A stretch of DNA of 64,000 bases from Boesenbergia rotunda. Lineage: Eukaryota > Streptophyta > Magnoliopsida > Zingiberales > Zingiberaceae. The stretch covers positions 198,657 through 262,656 of the forward strand of contig JAGFNQ010002582.1 in NCBI GenBank assembly GCA_024364735.1, given 5' to 3'. Positions 46,999-59,100 of this stretch are shown here, in pieces. The notes below the pieces were generated by a model, which saw only the letters and a program-made list of their open reading frames with translations, had not been told where the DNA came from and did no database searches. The position numbers and the translations under genes are program-made. The stretch's first letter is position 1, and each line of letters begins with the position of its first letter.

Positions 46999-48412
46999 TT
47001 AGACACCTCGTCTTTGGTTAAGTCCTTCTTTTCCCTTTAAATGGCATTCCCCTGCCATTTTTGGACTCTCCCTTCTTGCCATATCATATGCTACCCTAGC
47101 ATATTTCTTCCCCTTGGCATGGGAGTTCTTAGACTGGTATCCCAACCTCGATCTATCATTGGTGCGGTTTAAGCCACCCAACATCATATCCAAACCCTTA
47201 GATCCAACCATGAATCTCTCTAGGGTTTTCTCTAACCTATCAAGCTTTTCCCTTAAATCTCGATTCTCCCTTTCTAGGTTCCTAAACCTAGAATCTACAT
47301 GTCCACTTTGGACATTCCTAGACCTACCCTCCTTTCTAGGCACATTCCTCCCTTCTTGGGATTTTTGCCTTGATCCTTAGGTCTAGAGGTCTTTGATTTT
47401 TCATGATGTATGACCTTTCTAGGGTTTTGATCTACCTTGTTAACCCTATTCCTATCATGATATTTAAAACCATTGCTATGCACAATCAAGCATTTATCAT
47501 TAATTCTAGCATGCATGGAGGAACTTAAATTTGAATTGCCTTTAAATTTAAGATTAGGGATTACCTCCCTTACCCTTGTAGTTCCTCCTTGATGTGGGCT
47601 TCTTCTCTTCTTCTTTTCTTCTTTCTCCCATCTTCTCAAGTGTCCCAATCTCTTTAACTCTCCTTTTCTTGGACACTTGGTGTGGTAGTGCCCTAGCTCT
47701 CCACATGTGAAGCATCGAATCTTCTCTCTTTTCTTTTGAGCTTCCTCATTCCTACAACTCATGTTAGAATTTAATCGAATTGAGATGGGTTTAGAGTGTA
47801 CCTCCTTTTTCTTACCCTTTGGACACTTGTCCTTGTAGTGTCCCTTTTCATTGCATCCAAAGCATATAATGTGGTCTTTGCTCTTGCTTTGGTGGAGGTA
47901 CTAACTTCTTCTTGCTCCAGTGTTGAGGATGACCTTTCCTCCCCCTCAATCCTTGATGTGGAGACTTTTTCACTTTCTTCCTCACTTGAGGATATGGACA
48001 CTTCTTCTTTTTCGGATGTTGACAATTCCGTTTCTTTTTCCTTTTTCTCCTCTTCGGATGTCGAGCTCCTCTCCTCATCCGATTGGTCCTTCTCCTCTTC
48101 TTGGACCATTAAGCTCATTTCCTTGGGCTCTTCTTCTTCTTCTACTCGTGTAGGGTTTTCATGGACTTCTTCTATCTTTTTCCATAGATCATGTGCATTT
48201 TCATATTTACCTACACTACTCAAAACATGGTTAGGTAAAATATTAATCAATATATCGATTACCTTGTCATTTGCCCTAGATTGATCTTGTTGCTCTTTAG
48301 TCCAAGATCTAGGTCTAAGCCTTTTTCCATGCTTGTCTCTTGAAATTTTGAAAGGCTCTTCTATTATCATCATACACTCCCAATCCATGTCAAACCACGT
48401 CTTCATGCGCAT
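46999..48412 (-). pseudogene. gag of the gag-only element, three reading blocks
   Basis: Block 1 (48412-47771) begins MRMKTWFDMDWECM, has a NAHDLWKKIEEVHE capsid-type segment and a long acidic Ser/Glu tract. Near 47880-47818 in another frame lies the knuckle CFGCNEKGHYKDKC. Block 2 (47762-47295) has a second knuckle, CFTCGELGHYHTKC. Block 3 (47343-46999) has a coiled coil (LERENRDLREKLDRLEKTLE) and SKGLDMMLGGLNRT, the equivalent of the SIRE gag C-terminus. Frame changes near 47880, 47765 and 47340 imply the copy is not translatable as one protein. The N-terminal start is uncertain, since only about 130 bp lie between it and the PBS. Confidence 0.85.
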
Positions 48413-48542
48413 CCTCCAATAACGGAAATCTCCATGATCGTAGGGAGGTGGAGCGTAGATGTCATCCCCAACCTATCTTCCATTGTTCTTCCCTCTAGCT
48501 TTTGCTCTTCTTGGCGGTTATTCCAATCACGAGTGGTCCTTC

Positions 48543-48554
48543 GCTCTGATACCA
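48543..48554 (-). other. Primer-binding site of the gag-only element
   Basis: TGGTATCAGAGC on the minus strand, an exact initiator tRNA-Met complement, 1 bp from the 5' LTR. Confidence 0.92.
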
Positions 48555-48555
48555 A

Positions 48556-49556
48556 TGTTGGATCGATTCCGTACGCTAGAGGGGGGTGAATAGCGAATCT
48601 TAGTTCTTTTACCTACACGGTTAGTTGCGTAAGCGGAAATACAATAAAACTAACAATGTAAAGCAATGCTAACAAACCGATTTACTTGGTATCCACCCCG
48701 AACGGGTGACTAATCCAAGAATCCGTCGATGGGTCACTCCCCGGATAACCTCCGGCTAGCTCTTGCCGCTCCTTGTGGGTGGAGAAACCTCGCCACAGCA
48801 CTTCGACAATCCCTGAGCACAAAGACTACTATCTTGCCTTTAACCAGACAAGATTCGTCAAGAGTCTCAGCCAAAACGAAGCCCCCTTTAAATAGGACTT
48901 AGGCTGACAACTCGCCACCAGTCGACTGCCCCAAGGCAGTCGACTGCCCCCACCAAAATCGACCGTTACACGTCTAACGTTCGAATTTTAGCTGTCACCA
49001 GTCGACTGCCAACAGGGGTTGTCGACTGGTCCAGGGGGCAGAACCTTTCTGTGAGTTTTATCAGTCGACTACCCCAATGGCAGTCGACTCCCCCACTCAC
49101 ACACCTAGGGGTTCCTTCCCGAATACATTTCACTCTGCACTCAAACCCTAGGACTTTCCCGAGTACAATCACACAACACTCGTACCCTCACGATTCGACT
49201 GACTCCTCATCAACAGCCTCGACTATTGCCTTCGCACCCTCTTCATCTTCGGCTCCCGTCCCTCAGATGCATGCAAGCCTCCAGCTTGCCTCCATGCCAT
49301 CCTTTACGCATGCCTCATAGTCCGCGCCCCTCAGCTCATAGTCCCTGCTCTCCAAGGTCCCTCGGGTGCACACAAGCCTCCAACTTATCTCCATGTCACC
49401 CTTCACCGTACCGAGGTCGTCCAGTCAAGTCCATATGTGTAACCTGTACATCCTGCACACTCAATATACATATAGAGAATACAAGGGAAACCTAACTTAA
49501 ACCTTTGCCCAAACATCAAAACTCATGGTCACTCCGGACCACAGATTGCCTCAACA
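48556..49556 (-). mobile_element. 5' LTR of the gag-only element
   Basis: 1001 bp, closely similar to the 3' LTR with scattered substitutions and indels. Some CAGTCGACTG sites are mutated (for example near 49019 and 49068). Confidence 0.92.
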
Positions 49557-49561
49557 AAGGT

Positions 49562-49849
49562 TTCTTAAAGAATAACTTGAAAATGAAATTTCTTTAAATG
49601 TCTTTATCTAGGAAAGGGTCATTGCTCTGATAACCAAGAAGGTCCCTGTGCCTCGCCAAGACCTGAAAGTCGATTATTGAAATTTATTTTCAATTTACTA
49701 CTTATTACACTTGAATCTAACTCAAGGTTCAATCAAATCAATGTTTCTAACTTAAAATCAAAGATAAAATTTGATACATCTCACAAAACATATAAGGGTA
49801 CCCTGTTTTGTCACTTGAAATTGGGTAAGATGCTTAGGGCCTAAAAGCT
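49562..49849 (+). other. SIRE internal non-coding DNA after the gag-only element
   Basis: Reads on smoothly from 44860 when the insertion and one AAGGT copy are removed. No coding trace. The words GGGTCATTGCTCTGATAACC and CCTCGCCAAGACCTGAAAG were noted but not assigned. Confidence 0.5.
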
Positions 49850-50225
49850 GGGAGCAGATCCTCTGGTCCGCACTTTTGCGGACCAGGGGATCGACCACTC
49901 GTGATTGCGGCCGAATCGTGATTGCGATCCGGCCGCAATTTATTGCGATCCCTTCTAGGGTTCACCGTGCCCCCTAGGTTATAGTTTGGGTTCGGGAGGG
50001 TGGTCGGAGGTCACCCCGGTGGCCTAAACCCTAAATCTGGATTTAGGGTTTAGGTCGTCGGGTGGCCTCCGGCCACCCGCCCGAACCCAAACTATAACCT
50101 GGGGGCACAGTGAACCCTAGAAGGGATCGCAATAAATTGCGGCCGGATCACAATCACGATCCGGCCGCAATCGCGAGTGGTCGATCCCCTGGTCCGCAAA
50201 AGTGCTGACCAGAGGATCTGCTCCC
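49850..50225. mobile_element. Mutator-like foldback element, copy 2 (376 bp), 9-bp TSD
   Basis: Inverted arms of about 180 bp start GGGAGCAGATCCTCTGGTC at each end and meet near 50038. A perfect 9-bp duplication CTAAAAGCT flanks it (49841-49849 and 50226-50234), the length made by Mutator-like transposases. Modules shared with copy 1: GGCCGGATCG/CGATCCGGCC, AGGGTTCACCGTGCCCC, TATAGTTTGGGTTCGGG, and a central GGATTTAGGG. It has no coding capacity, so it would depend on a transposase elsewhere. Confidence 0.93.
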
Positions 50226-50269
50226 CTAAAAGCTTAGTTCAACCCAACCAACCACGCATCTAATAAATT

Positions 50270-50935
50270 TTACCTTATTTAAATACTTAACTTATTTCAA
50301 AATTTTACCTTATTCAAATATTCAACTTAAATTTAATCTTTCAAAACTTAAACTCAACTTAAATTTAATCTTTCAAAATTTAAAACTCAACTTAATTTTT
50401 CAAATTTAAAACTTATCTTAATTTTTCAAAAATTTAAACATAATTTAAAACATAACTTAATTTTTCAAAACTTAAAATTAACTCAATTTTCAAATCTTAA
50501 AATTTAATCAAACTTAATCTTTTTCAAAATTAATTTCAAACTCTAACTCAATTTTTCAAAATTTTACTTAACTTAAAATTCAAACTTAATTTTTCAAAAT
50601 TTAAATTTAACTCAATTTTCAAAATTTTACTTAACTTAAAATTCAAACTTAATTTTTCAAAATTTAAACTCAACATAATTTTTTTTTTCAAAATTTAAAA
50701 CTCAACTGAATTTTTCAAATTTAAAACCTAATTTTTCTAAAATTTAAACTTAATTTAAAACTCAACTTAATTTTTTAAATTTTAAATTGAACTCAATTTT
50801 TCAATAATTCAAATTTAATTTTAACTTAATTTATTTTTAAAAAAATTCAATCATAATTTCAAAAATCAATCTTAATTTTTCAAAATTAATTTAAAAATAT
50901 TTCTACCTAAACTTAACTTACACCTTAATGAGATA
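50270..50935 (+). repeat. AT-rich tandem array
   Basis: More than 20 imperfect copies of a 22-28-bp unit, close to TTTTTCAAAATTTAAACTCA followed by ACTTAA, fill 665 bp. It is nearly free of G. Confidence 0.88.
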
Positions 50936-51349
50936 CATTTTTTTTAAATTGATTGTATGCTTTAATAAATTGTCGGTCTAAGATGGTCAACTTGGCGCCC
51001 GAGAACCACTCGGTTGCCTAACACTTTATTCCATGCCTCACATGGTCTTCGAGGCACCCTTGATTTTACAAAACCAGGGGCACCAATAAAAAACCATTGT
51101 CATTCCCCTGATCCTAGGCGCTCGAGAACCACTCGGGCACCCCTCACCTTTTCCTGCCCCGAGTGCCCTTAAGGCCACTCATGTGCCTGATCGGTAGCTA
51201 TATGAAGCCACTGACCAGCAACCCCTCAAAACACACCAAGGCGCCCTAAAAGCCTCTACTACACATCTTCTCCTCCCCTTTTCCCTTCTAAGCCTTCTCC
51301 GAGAGGTCTCAATTAACCGAGGGTAGTCTTCCCTATTCAAGATTCGACC
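50936..51349 (+). other. Non-coding, LTR-like words
   Basis: Contains GCGCCCGAGAACCACTCGG near 50994 and a variant near 51120, similar to GGCGCCTGAG words in the SIRE LTR at 42110. No borders were found. Confidence 0.35.
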
Positions 51350-52515
51350 ATGTCTCCTCGGTAAGATTCTAATTTAAAATTTTCCTTAAATTCTAAATTT
51401 TTAATTATTATGCTATTTATTTTGTTTAGAAGACGTCGTGTTACTTAGGCTAACCCCGCTGTCGAGCCTAGCCCTGACCTTGGTTCCCATCTTTATCCCT
51501 CTTCAATAAGTTTGCAACCACTACAAACCACTCAAAACCAACTATCTTAGTAGAGACTTCTTTAATCAATCATGACCCTTAGCTGTAGGAGTCATTAACT
51601 ACTATCAACTTGACCGTTTAGTTTATTGTAATAGCTCAATAAATATAACCTTATATGCAGAATTCTATAATAACCTGGTTAAGATTAATGACTTTAGCTA
51701 TTCTACCTTGGTCTAGTCCCTTTCTCTTATCATTACCCCTGTCTTATTTACTCAGTTCCTTGGACTACGACTCTCTCAGTCTACTTTTGTCTGCTACCCT
51801 TCTAGGGATCTTCCCTTTCTTGCTCCTTACTCTCACATTGCCCTTGATATATTTTACTCTTACTTTTTTGGGAGTGTGAGAGATCTGACTGTGAACTTTC
51901 GATCCGTCAACCTGCGTATCCAGGGTTATGCACTCTATCGAGTCTTGGTCCGTTGCATTCTACCACTGACCTCTCGAGATGTAGCGGTTATCCGACCCTT
52001 TCACTCCTTCCTACTTTATGCCATGATTTACCGACTTGATATAGACATTGGACTCCATATTTTCTAGATAATCATCTATGCGTCTGGTGTCTCTAGCCGA
52101 TCGAGAGTCCAGACACCTTACTGTCATATCTTGACTGCACTCTTCCACTTTTATGGACACGATATTACCGCTGGCGAGGTTATTAGGATGACGAAGTTCG
52201 ATGAAGTGGGGATTAGGAACTTCTCCTTAGCAGTGACAAACGTCTCGGCCACCAGGGTCATCTCGTGGAGATGACGGGGAGCTCCACCATAGGATAATTA
52301 GGAGGACGACACGATGCCGAGGACTTCATTGCCAAGATCAAGGTGGAGATGGAGCACATACTGACATCTCCTCCTCCTTTGACTACGGATCATCGCCTTA
52401 CACGGATTGAGTAGGAGATTCATAGCCTTTGGGAGGAGATGGAGGCCCATCATGTAGAGAGGATGGACGTCGATTAGGCTCGCCACGCAGAGATGATGAC
52501 TATGATTTGATCGTG
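51350..52515 (+). pseudogene. Decayed retrotransposon-associated ORF, possible small first exon
   Basis: ATGTCTCCTCG (51350-51360) is followed by GTAAGA, and TTTAG at 51425-51429 precedes AAGACGTCGTG, so a spliced MSPRRRR start is possible. Downstream, stops occur in all frames, but a coiled-coil-like LTRIEQEIHSLWEEMEAHHV stretch is readable near 52390-52455. Position suggests the extra ORF some SIRE elements carry, but I cannot confirm the family. Confidence 0.35.
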
Positions 52516-52769
52516 GCATCCAGGCTCATCTTCTTCGTAGTCTTGCTTTGTTTTTTTTTTGGAAATAGGTACATGTATATAAAATCACATCATGAGGTTA
52601 ATGCCTCAATCCGTGCATCAAGTACAGGACATCCAATACAAACAACATCAAACCCAACCATAGAACTTATGTTGGGCGCATGGTTCTCATCTCACCACTC
52701 TCACTAATCTATTATTACACAAGACATCACACAAAACCTTCCAATGGACAGCACACATCCTGAACCGCA

Positions 52770-53100
52770 GCAAATTGCTTGTAAAATCAGCAGCCAAATT
52801 GTCACCCACAGTAGCAATTTCCAGCACCAAGCAGCAGCCAATTCAGCCCCAAACAGTAACAATTTCCAGCATCAACCAGCAGCAATTTCAGCACCAAACA
52901 GCAGCTATTTCCAGCACCAAAAACAGCAACGAATTTAGCACCAAACAGCTTCAAATTTAGCTCCAAAACAGCAGCAAAATCCAGCCGGCCTCTCCATCCA
53001 GCCTTAGCAGAACCCAGCATCAAAAGACACCCAAAATCAGCACTGTTCAGTAGCAAAACAGCCCCGGTCGGCAGCAAAAACTGGCCATACAGCTTGTACC
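52770..53100 (-). repeat. CAGCA-type low-complexity repeats in the LINE 3' UTR
   Basis: Many copies of CAATTTCCAGCACCAA and CAGCAGC words. This gives spurious open frames on both strands. Confidence 0.8.
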
Positions 53101-53154
53101 AAACAGTGCTAAAACCATCCCACCATCTTGCACCAATTTGCTCCATTTTGTATA

Positions 53155-53897
53155 CTATCTTGGCGAGAGATCCACAAAGCGGTGAACATGAATTTGTACC
53201 TTGCGAAATGCTCCATCCACATTTGTAGGTACTCCCTCAAACTTGCATTTGTTCCGAGCGGCCCATATATAGTAGATTGTGCTTGAAATGCCAAGGAATC
53301 TAGCTTTTGCCTTCTTGTTTCTCCCTTTGTATCTTTGTCGCACCCCATTAAGTAGTTCTTCTATTGTTTGGAAATCAAAACTGATCTCAAGCCAAATTTT
53401 TACCTTATTCCATAGAGCATGTGCAAAGGGACACATGAAAAATAGATGGTCCATTGATTCCTCCTCTAGACAACATACCGGACATTGTTTGTTTGACTCA
53501 AACTCCATCCTATCCGCTGTCCACAACTTCCTTTGCGCAAGTAACCATGATATGAACCGATGCTTTGGCATAATCTCGGTCCTCCATAATGTTGCCGTCC
53601 ATGGGGCCTTCACGGTAGCGCATCTAAAAAAACCGTATGCATTACTAAGTCCATTGCTTTCCATGGCAAACCACTCAATTATCTTCATATTCGCCTCTCC
53701 TATTCCATTGCCCGCTCCTTTGATTTTCTCCCTGATTTCAACCAACCTTTTTATCAGTGGTGGATCCGAAGGTTTTGCATCGCAAAGCCAAAAATCAGCC
53801 CCCTTAATGTAGTGGTGATGCACCCACTTAATCCACAAGGAGTCCGCTCTTGATTGAATTTCCCATAGCACCTTGGCAAGCAATGCCTCATTCCATG
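53155..53897 (-). pseudogene. LINE ORF2 C-terminal region with RT zinc-binding (zf-RVT) domain
   Basis: The frame has NTWNEALLAKVLWEIQ and LWIKWVHHHYIKG, then the zf-RVT signature: MPKHRFISWLLAQRKLWTAD, CPVCCLEEESMDHLFFMC and AHALWNKV, ending after HRFVDLSPR at a stop. This domain lies downstream of the RT in plant L1 elements and helps bind RNA. The frame is open over about 247 codons, so the LINE was fairly recent when the copia cut it. The 22 residues before NTWNEA are copia LTR read-through. Confidence 0.88.
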
Positions 53898-56101
53898 TGT
53901 TGGGACCGGGTGCATGTTGACATGGATGCGGGTTCGTAATTTTAAAATTAATTACGTGCAGCGGAAGGTTTAGCATAAATAATTTCTCAAATTATTTAAC
54001 CACACATCTAAGCATGCAACCTTATATTGTGTAGACATGATCATACATTTAAAATTTTTGCAGAAAGTAAACTAATTTACTTATTACCTCGCGTAACTCG
54101 AAGGAAGGGACGAGATCCAACCGTAAGCGTCCCTTAGAAGCTCTGCCTCTATTCGCGTCCACGCCGAGTTTTCTTCGGGATGACTTCGCAAAGCCACGAG
54201 TTTCGTGCCGACAAGAACTACTAGATTCTCCAAAGGCACGACAATAATACCAAGAGAGAGAGATGGGAAGACTAACCACCAATCGAAGAACGGAATCAAG
54301 ATTCCGGGGAGGAAGGAGTCGCGCCCGCTTCTTCTTCTTCTCAAGGTAGCTGCTTGGTGGATGAAGCTCACGGCAACAAAGGGAGTGCCTCTAGGGCCGG
54401 CGGCACTAGAGGAGGGAGAGAGAGAGAGGGAGAGAGAGAGGGCTTATTCCTTGATCTCTTAGATTGATTTCCAAGCCTTGCCTTGGTTCCTTTATATAGT
54501 AGTCTCTCAATCGCCAAGTCTCCTTTTTATGGAATAAATTTTCATAAAAAATTTATCATATAAATTTTTCTATGATTTATTCCATCATGCCAAGTTTTTA
54601 TCATAATTTAATTTATAATAAAAACAACCATGTCTCCCTTTTTATTATGGAATAAATTTTCACAAGAAATTTATTATATAAATTTTTCTTATCATAGAAA
54701 AATCAATTCATAATAAAATAAACTATTCAAAGTTTATTTTAATTTCCATGAAAATAATAAACCAAACTTCGGTTTATAAAAATTTATATATTATCCATAA
54801 TTTTATAAAACAAACCACGCTCGGTTTATTTTATAATCTAAACCAAACAATTTGGTTCTCCCCTTTTAATGTGGTCGGCCAAACAAAGACGGTAGGGACC
54901 CTCTTTGGCTGGCCAAACCCAAGCCAGGACCGTATGAATTAAACTCATTTAATTCGTCCAATAAGCCTTCAAAAGACTTAGCCATTTTAAGCTTCCGATG
55001 CGTCTCTGAAAAATTCAGATTCGACTTATCTCTCTTGATCGAAAAATCTAATTTTCAACTCGTTTTAAATCCCTCGGATTACTCGTAGTGCGTGTGACTA
55101 AATAGGCTTTCAATTTATGTTGGCCGTATATAATTAACCAATTATAGAACGATCATGAGTGGCACCTAGTAGTACATCATGATCTCCAATTAATCGAAAG
55201 ATCAATGGTTGACCTCAGAAATTATTCTGAAACCCTTCAGCAGCTATAATGAATCGTGCCCCATTCCCTTCACCATCTTATACCCACTTGGTTCAGGACA
55301 CGGTCTATGTGTGTCAGCCCCCACTAGGCTGACTACGTCACACCTAGCCCAAGCAATGTTTTTCTCGTCCTACGGATTCTAGTTACTCTCATGTTTCTGA
55401 GAGATTCATACTCTGAACATGTGATGCTCTGGCCAGAGGCTTCGAGTAACAATCCGACGATAGGCCTTGGGTATACATCTCCTCGCAAGGAGTGGTGAAT
55501 CCTTTGTAGGCTGTTCAAACATCTTCGGGCACTTCGGCTTATACCCAACCATCCTGGGTCCACACCTCCTTAGAGATGCTTGCTTAAGATGTTAAAGTAT
55601 AAGTCTCCATGACCAAGATGACTTGAACACCGCAAGTCAAAGGAACATCGCACTTAAGCTGCAGTAAGAACTTCTTTGACATATCTATATGTAGATTACC
55701 ATATGAAGTTTTACAGCCAGTCACTCCAATGAACTAGTTCCCTTAACTAGCATTCATGTTTATCTCCTGACATCCCAATGTCTCCAGCCAGTGAGAATCA
55801 GCTGATTAGAGAATAACCCATGCTAGTCTCAACAGAATTGATAGTGTCCGTATTTATCAATTCATTGACTAGGGACAATTTCAATACTTCACAATTACAC
55901 ATGTAGAGGTAATCACTAGTTGTGAATTCATCACAAATTCTCTCATGCTGTGAATTGTATTGCGGACATTCAGTAAATGAGTTTAAGATCTCAATCAAAT
56001 ACACAAACATGTATACTCAAATAGTGAATATTCATTTATTAAAATAAATGATTACAATCATAAGGCGATTGCCTTAGGACACTTCTCTCACAATACTAAC
56101 A
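53898..56101 (-). mobile_element. 3' LTR of the young copia
   Basis: 2204 bp. A minus-strand TATA-like TATATAAAGG is at about 54489-54498, with a GA-rich microsatellite at about 54414-54442 just downstream in the transcript. Open frames such as 54084-54371 and 55333-55563 recur in the other LTR and are not genes. Confidence 0.93.
54489..54498 (-). promoter_or_regulatory. Candidate TATA box of the copia LTR
   Basis: TATATAAAGG on the minus strand, about 1.6 kb into the LTR; the same site lies at about 62399-62408 in the 5' LTR, where it would drive the element. Confidence 0.55.
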
Positions 56102-56115
56102 AACTCCCACTTGGC
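56102..56115 (-). other. Polypurine tract of the young copia
   Basis: CCAAGTGGGAGTT on the minus strand directly before the LTR TG. Confidence 0.85.
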
Positions 56116-59100
56116 CTAATGCCAATCGCTACGGTATCCAATACCACAGGCTCTAACATGACCCTCAAACTTGCTTTGAGGCAAGGCCTTAGTTAAAGGA
56201 TCCGCTAAATTCCTTTCAGTGGGAATTTTCTCAATTTGTATATCATTCCTACTTATAATCTCTCTGATCAGATGATAGCGGCGAAGCACATGTTTGGATC
56301 GCTGATGAGACCTTGGTTCCTTTGCTTGTGCAATAGCTCCATTGTTGTCGCAGTAAACCGGCACTGCTTCATCAATGGTTGGAACCACACCAAGTTCTGA
56401 GACAAACTTCTTGATCCAGACCGCTTCCTTTGCTGCTTCCGAAGCTGCAATATATTCCGCTTCTGTGGTAGAATCCGCTACGGTGTCTTGTTTGGAACTT
56501 TTCCAACTTATTGCACCTCCATTCAAGATAAATACGTATCCAGACTGAGATTTGGAGTCATCCTTATCTGTCTGGAAACTGGTATCTGTATACCCACGTA
56601 CTACCATATCACCTTCTCCATATATTAGCAACACATCCTTAGTTCTTCTTAAGTACTTAAGGATTGTCTTGACAGTCGCCCAATGATCCATTCCTGGAGC
56701 AGACCGGTATCTGCTTGTGACACTCAGAGTATACGATACATCGGGCCTAGTACATAACATAGCATACATGATAGATCCTATCGCGGATGCATAAGGAATC
56801 TTATTCATGCAAATCCTCTCGTCTTCTGTGCGCGGACACATAGACTTTGAAAGGTTGATCCCATGCCTGATGGGAAGGTAGCCTTTCTTGGATTCCGACA
56901 TGCTAAACCTTTTTAGCACTCGGTCTATATATGTAGACTGCGAAAGACCAAGTAATCTTTTTGATCTATCTCTATAGATTCTAATCCCAAGGATATAGGT
57001 TGCTTCTCCCAGGTCTTTCATGGAGAAAGTTTTGGACAACCAAATTTTAACCGACTGTAAGACTGATATATCATTTCCTATAAGTAATATGTCATCGACA
57101 TATAATACTAGGAATACGACTCCACTCCCACTAACCTTCTTGTACACACAAGGTTCGTCAGGATTTTGTGAGAAATCAAACTCTTTAATTGTCTCATCAA
57201 AACGGATGTTCCAGCTCCTGGATGCTTGCTTCAGTCCATATATGGATCGTCGAAGCTTGCATATTTTGGTTTTATCAACCGATGTGAAACCTTCAGTTTG
57301 TATCATGTATACATCCTCAAGCAGGTTTCCATTAAGGAAAGCTGTTTTCACATCCATTTGCCATATCTCATAATCATAATGAGCTGCTATGGCCAGGAGC
57401 ATCCGAATGGATTTAAGCATAGCTACTGGCGAATAAGTTTCGTCATAATCAATTCCTTGTTTCTGACGAAATCCTTTTGCCACTAATCTAGCCTTAAAGG
57501 TAACAACATTACCTTCCATGTCGGTTTTTTTCTTGAAAACCCACTTGCACCCTATGGGCTTAATCCCTTCAGGTGGGTTAACCAAGTCCCATACTTGATT
57601 TTCGTACATGGAATCCATTTCCGACTTCATGGCTTCAAGCCATTTGTCCCTTTCTGAACTTTTCGGAACATCATCATAACTGATAGGTTCATCATCGCTA
57701 ATGAGTAACACGTCGTTCGATTCACTTACGAGAAATCCGTATCTCTCTGGAATATTGCATGTCCTATCAGATCTACGAAGAAGTTGTGTTGTTTTAGGTT
57801 CAACTGATAGCTCATCATTATGAGTTATTGGTTGTGGGTCTAGACTAGGTGTCTCTGTAATGTCTATAGGAGTTTCTTGAACTTCTTCAAGTTCAATACT
57901 ACTCCCACTGTCTTCTTGTAAAAGAAATTCTTTTTCCAGAAATACAGCATGCCTTGAAATAAACACCTTTTGTTCCAAGGGATGATAGAATTGGTAACTC
58001 TTTGTTTCCTTAGGGTATCCAATAAATAGACATTTATCAGACTTAGCATCCAATTTGTCTGATACAGTTCGCTTCACATAAGCAGGACAACCCCATATCT
58101 TAAGGTGAGTTAAGTGAGGTTTCTTACTATTCCACGTCTCATATGGAGTAGTAGAGACTACCTTGGTCGGGACTCTGTTTAGCAAGTAAACAGCAGTCTT
58201 AAGCGCATAGCCCCAAAAGGATTTTGGAAGAGTTGCATGATTCATCATAGATCTAACCATGTCCATCAAGGTTCGGTTACGCCTCTCAGATACACCATTA
58301 TGCTGTGGTGTATACGGCGGAGTCCATTGAGACAATATCCCATTGTCCCTAAGATAATCTTGAAACTCTTGACTTAAGTATTCACTACCCCGATCGGATC
58401 GAAGTATCTTAATACTTTTGCCAAGCTGTTTCTCTACTTCATTTCTAAACTCTTTGAATTTCTCAAAAGCTTCAGATTTGTGTTTCATCAAGAACACATA
58501 TCCGAATCGTGAGTGATCATCGATAAAGGTAATGAAGTAGCTATAGCCTCCTTGTGCAAGAGTTGACATTGGTCCACATACATCAGTATGTATTAGACCA
58601 AGCAATTCTCCCACTGGTTTACCTTTTCCGGAAAAGGATAATTTGGCCATCTTGCCTTTTAAGCATTCGCATGTATCAAATGAACCAGGTTCAAATGATT
58701 CCAGAATTCCACATCGGTGTAATTTGGTCATGCGTTTCTTACTTATATGGCCAAGACGACAATGCCACGTATAGGAGTCTATTTGATTATCTATTCGAGT
58801 ACGTTTGTTGCTAACTTCGATATTGAAAAAGTCATCGGATAAATCTAACGTGTAGATACCATTGCATAAAGTTTCGGTCCCATAAAGAACTCCATTTAAA
58901 GTTATGTAACAACAATTGTTACTAAAAGTTAAATGATAACCCTTTTTATTCAAGCATGAAATAGATACAATGTTCTTTATTAACGAAGGAACAAAATAAC
59001 AATTATCCAACTCTAAGACAAGTCCAGTAGGGAGCTTTAGCAAATATGTTCCGATGGCAACAACAGCAATCTTCGCTCCATTTCCAACTCGCAAATTCGC

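Larger units (their letters stand above)
44861..49556 (-). mobile_element. Complete gag-only (TR-GAG-like) non-autonomous LTR element
   Basis: Two direct LTRs (44861-45867 and 48556-49556) with TGTTG...CAACA borders are flanked by a perfect 5-bp duplication AAGGT (44856-44860 and 49557-49561). The PBS follows the right (5') LTR and the polypurine tract precedes the left (3') LTR. The internal 2.7 kb encodes only gag (46999-48412) and non-coding DNA; no protease, integrase or RT trace was seen. It must use the enzymes of a related copia, most likely a SIRE-type element given the shared LTR end block and gag. It sits in the SIRE internal region. Confidence 0.93.
52548..53897 (-). mobile_element. 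L1-type LINE, 3' part, interrupted by a copia
   Basis: On the minus strand a coding end (53897-53155), a 3' untranslated region of about 600 bp and a terminal poly(A) (the T run at 52551-52560) are in the order of a LINE 3' end. At 53898 the copia LTR starts, so the RT and ORF1 lie beyond it, outside the window, or are absent. Confidence 0.85.

Noticed and set aside
47796..48284. 162-codon plus-strand Ser-rich frame
   Set aside because: Antisense shadow of the acidic Ser/Glu tract of gag.
53279..53812. 177-codon plus-strand frame
   Set aside because: Exactly antisense to the LINE zf-RVT coding region, which explains its openness.
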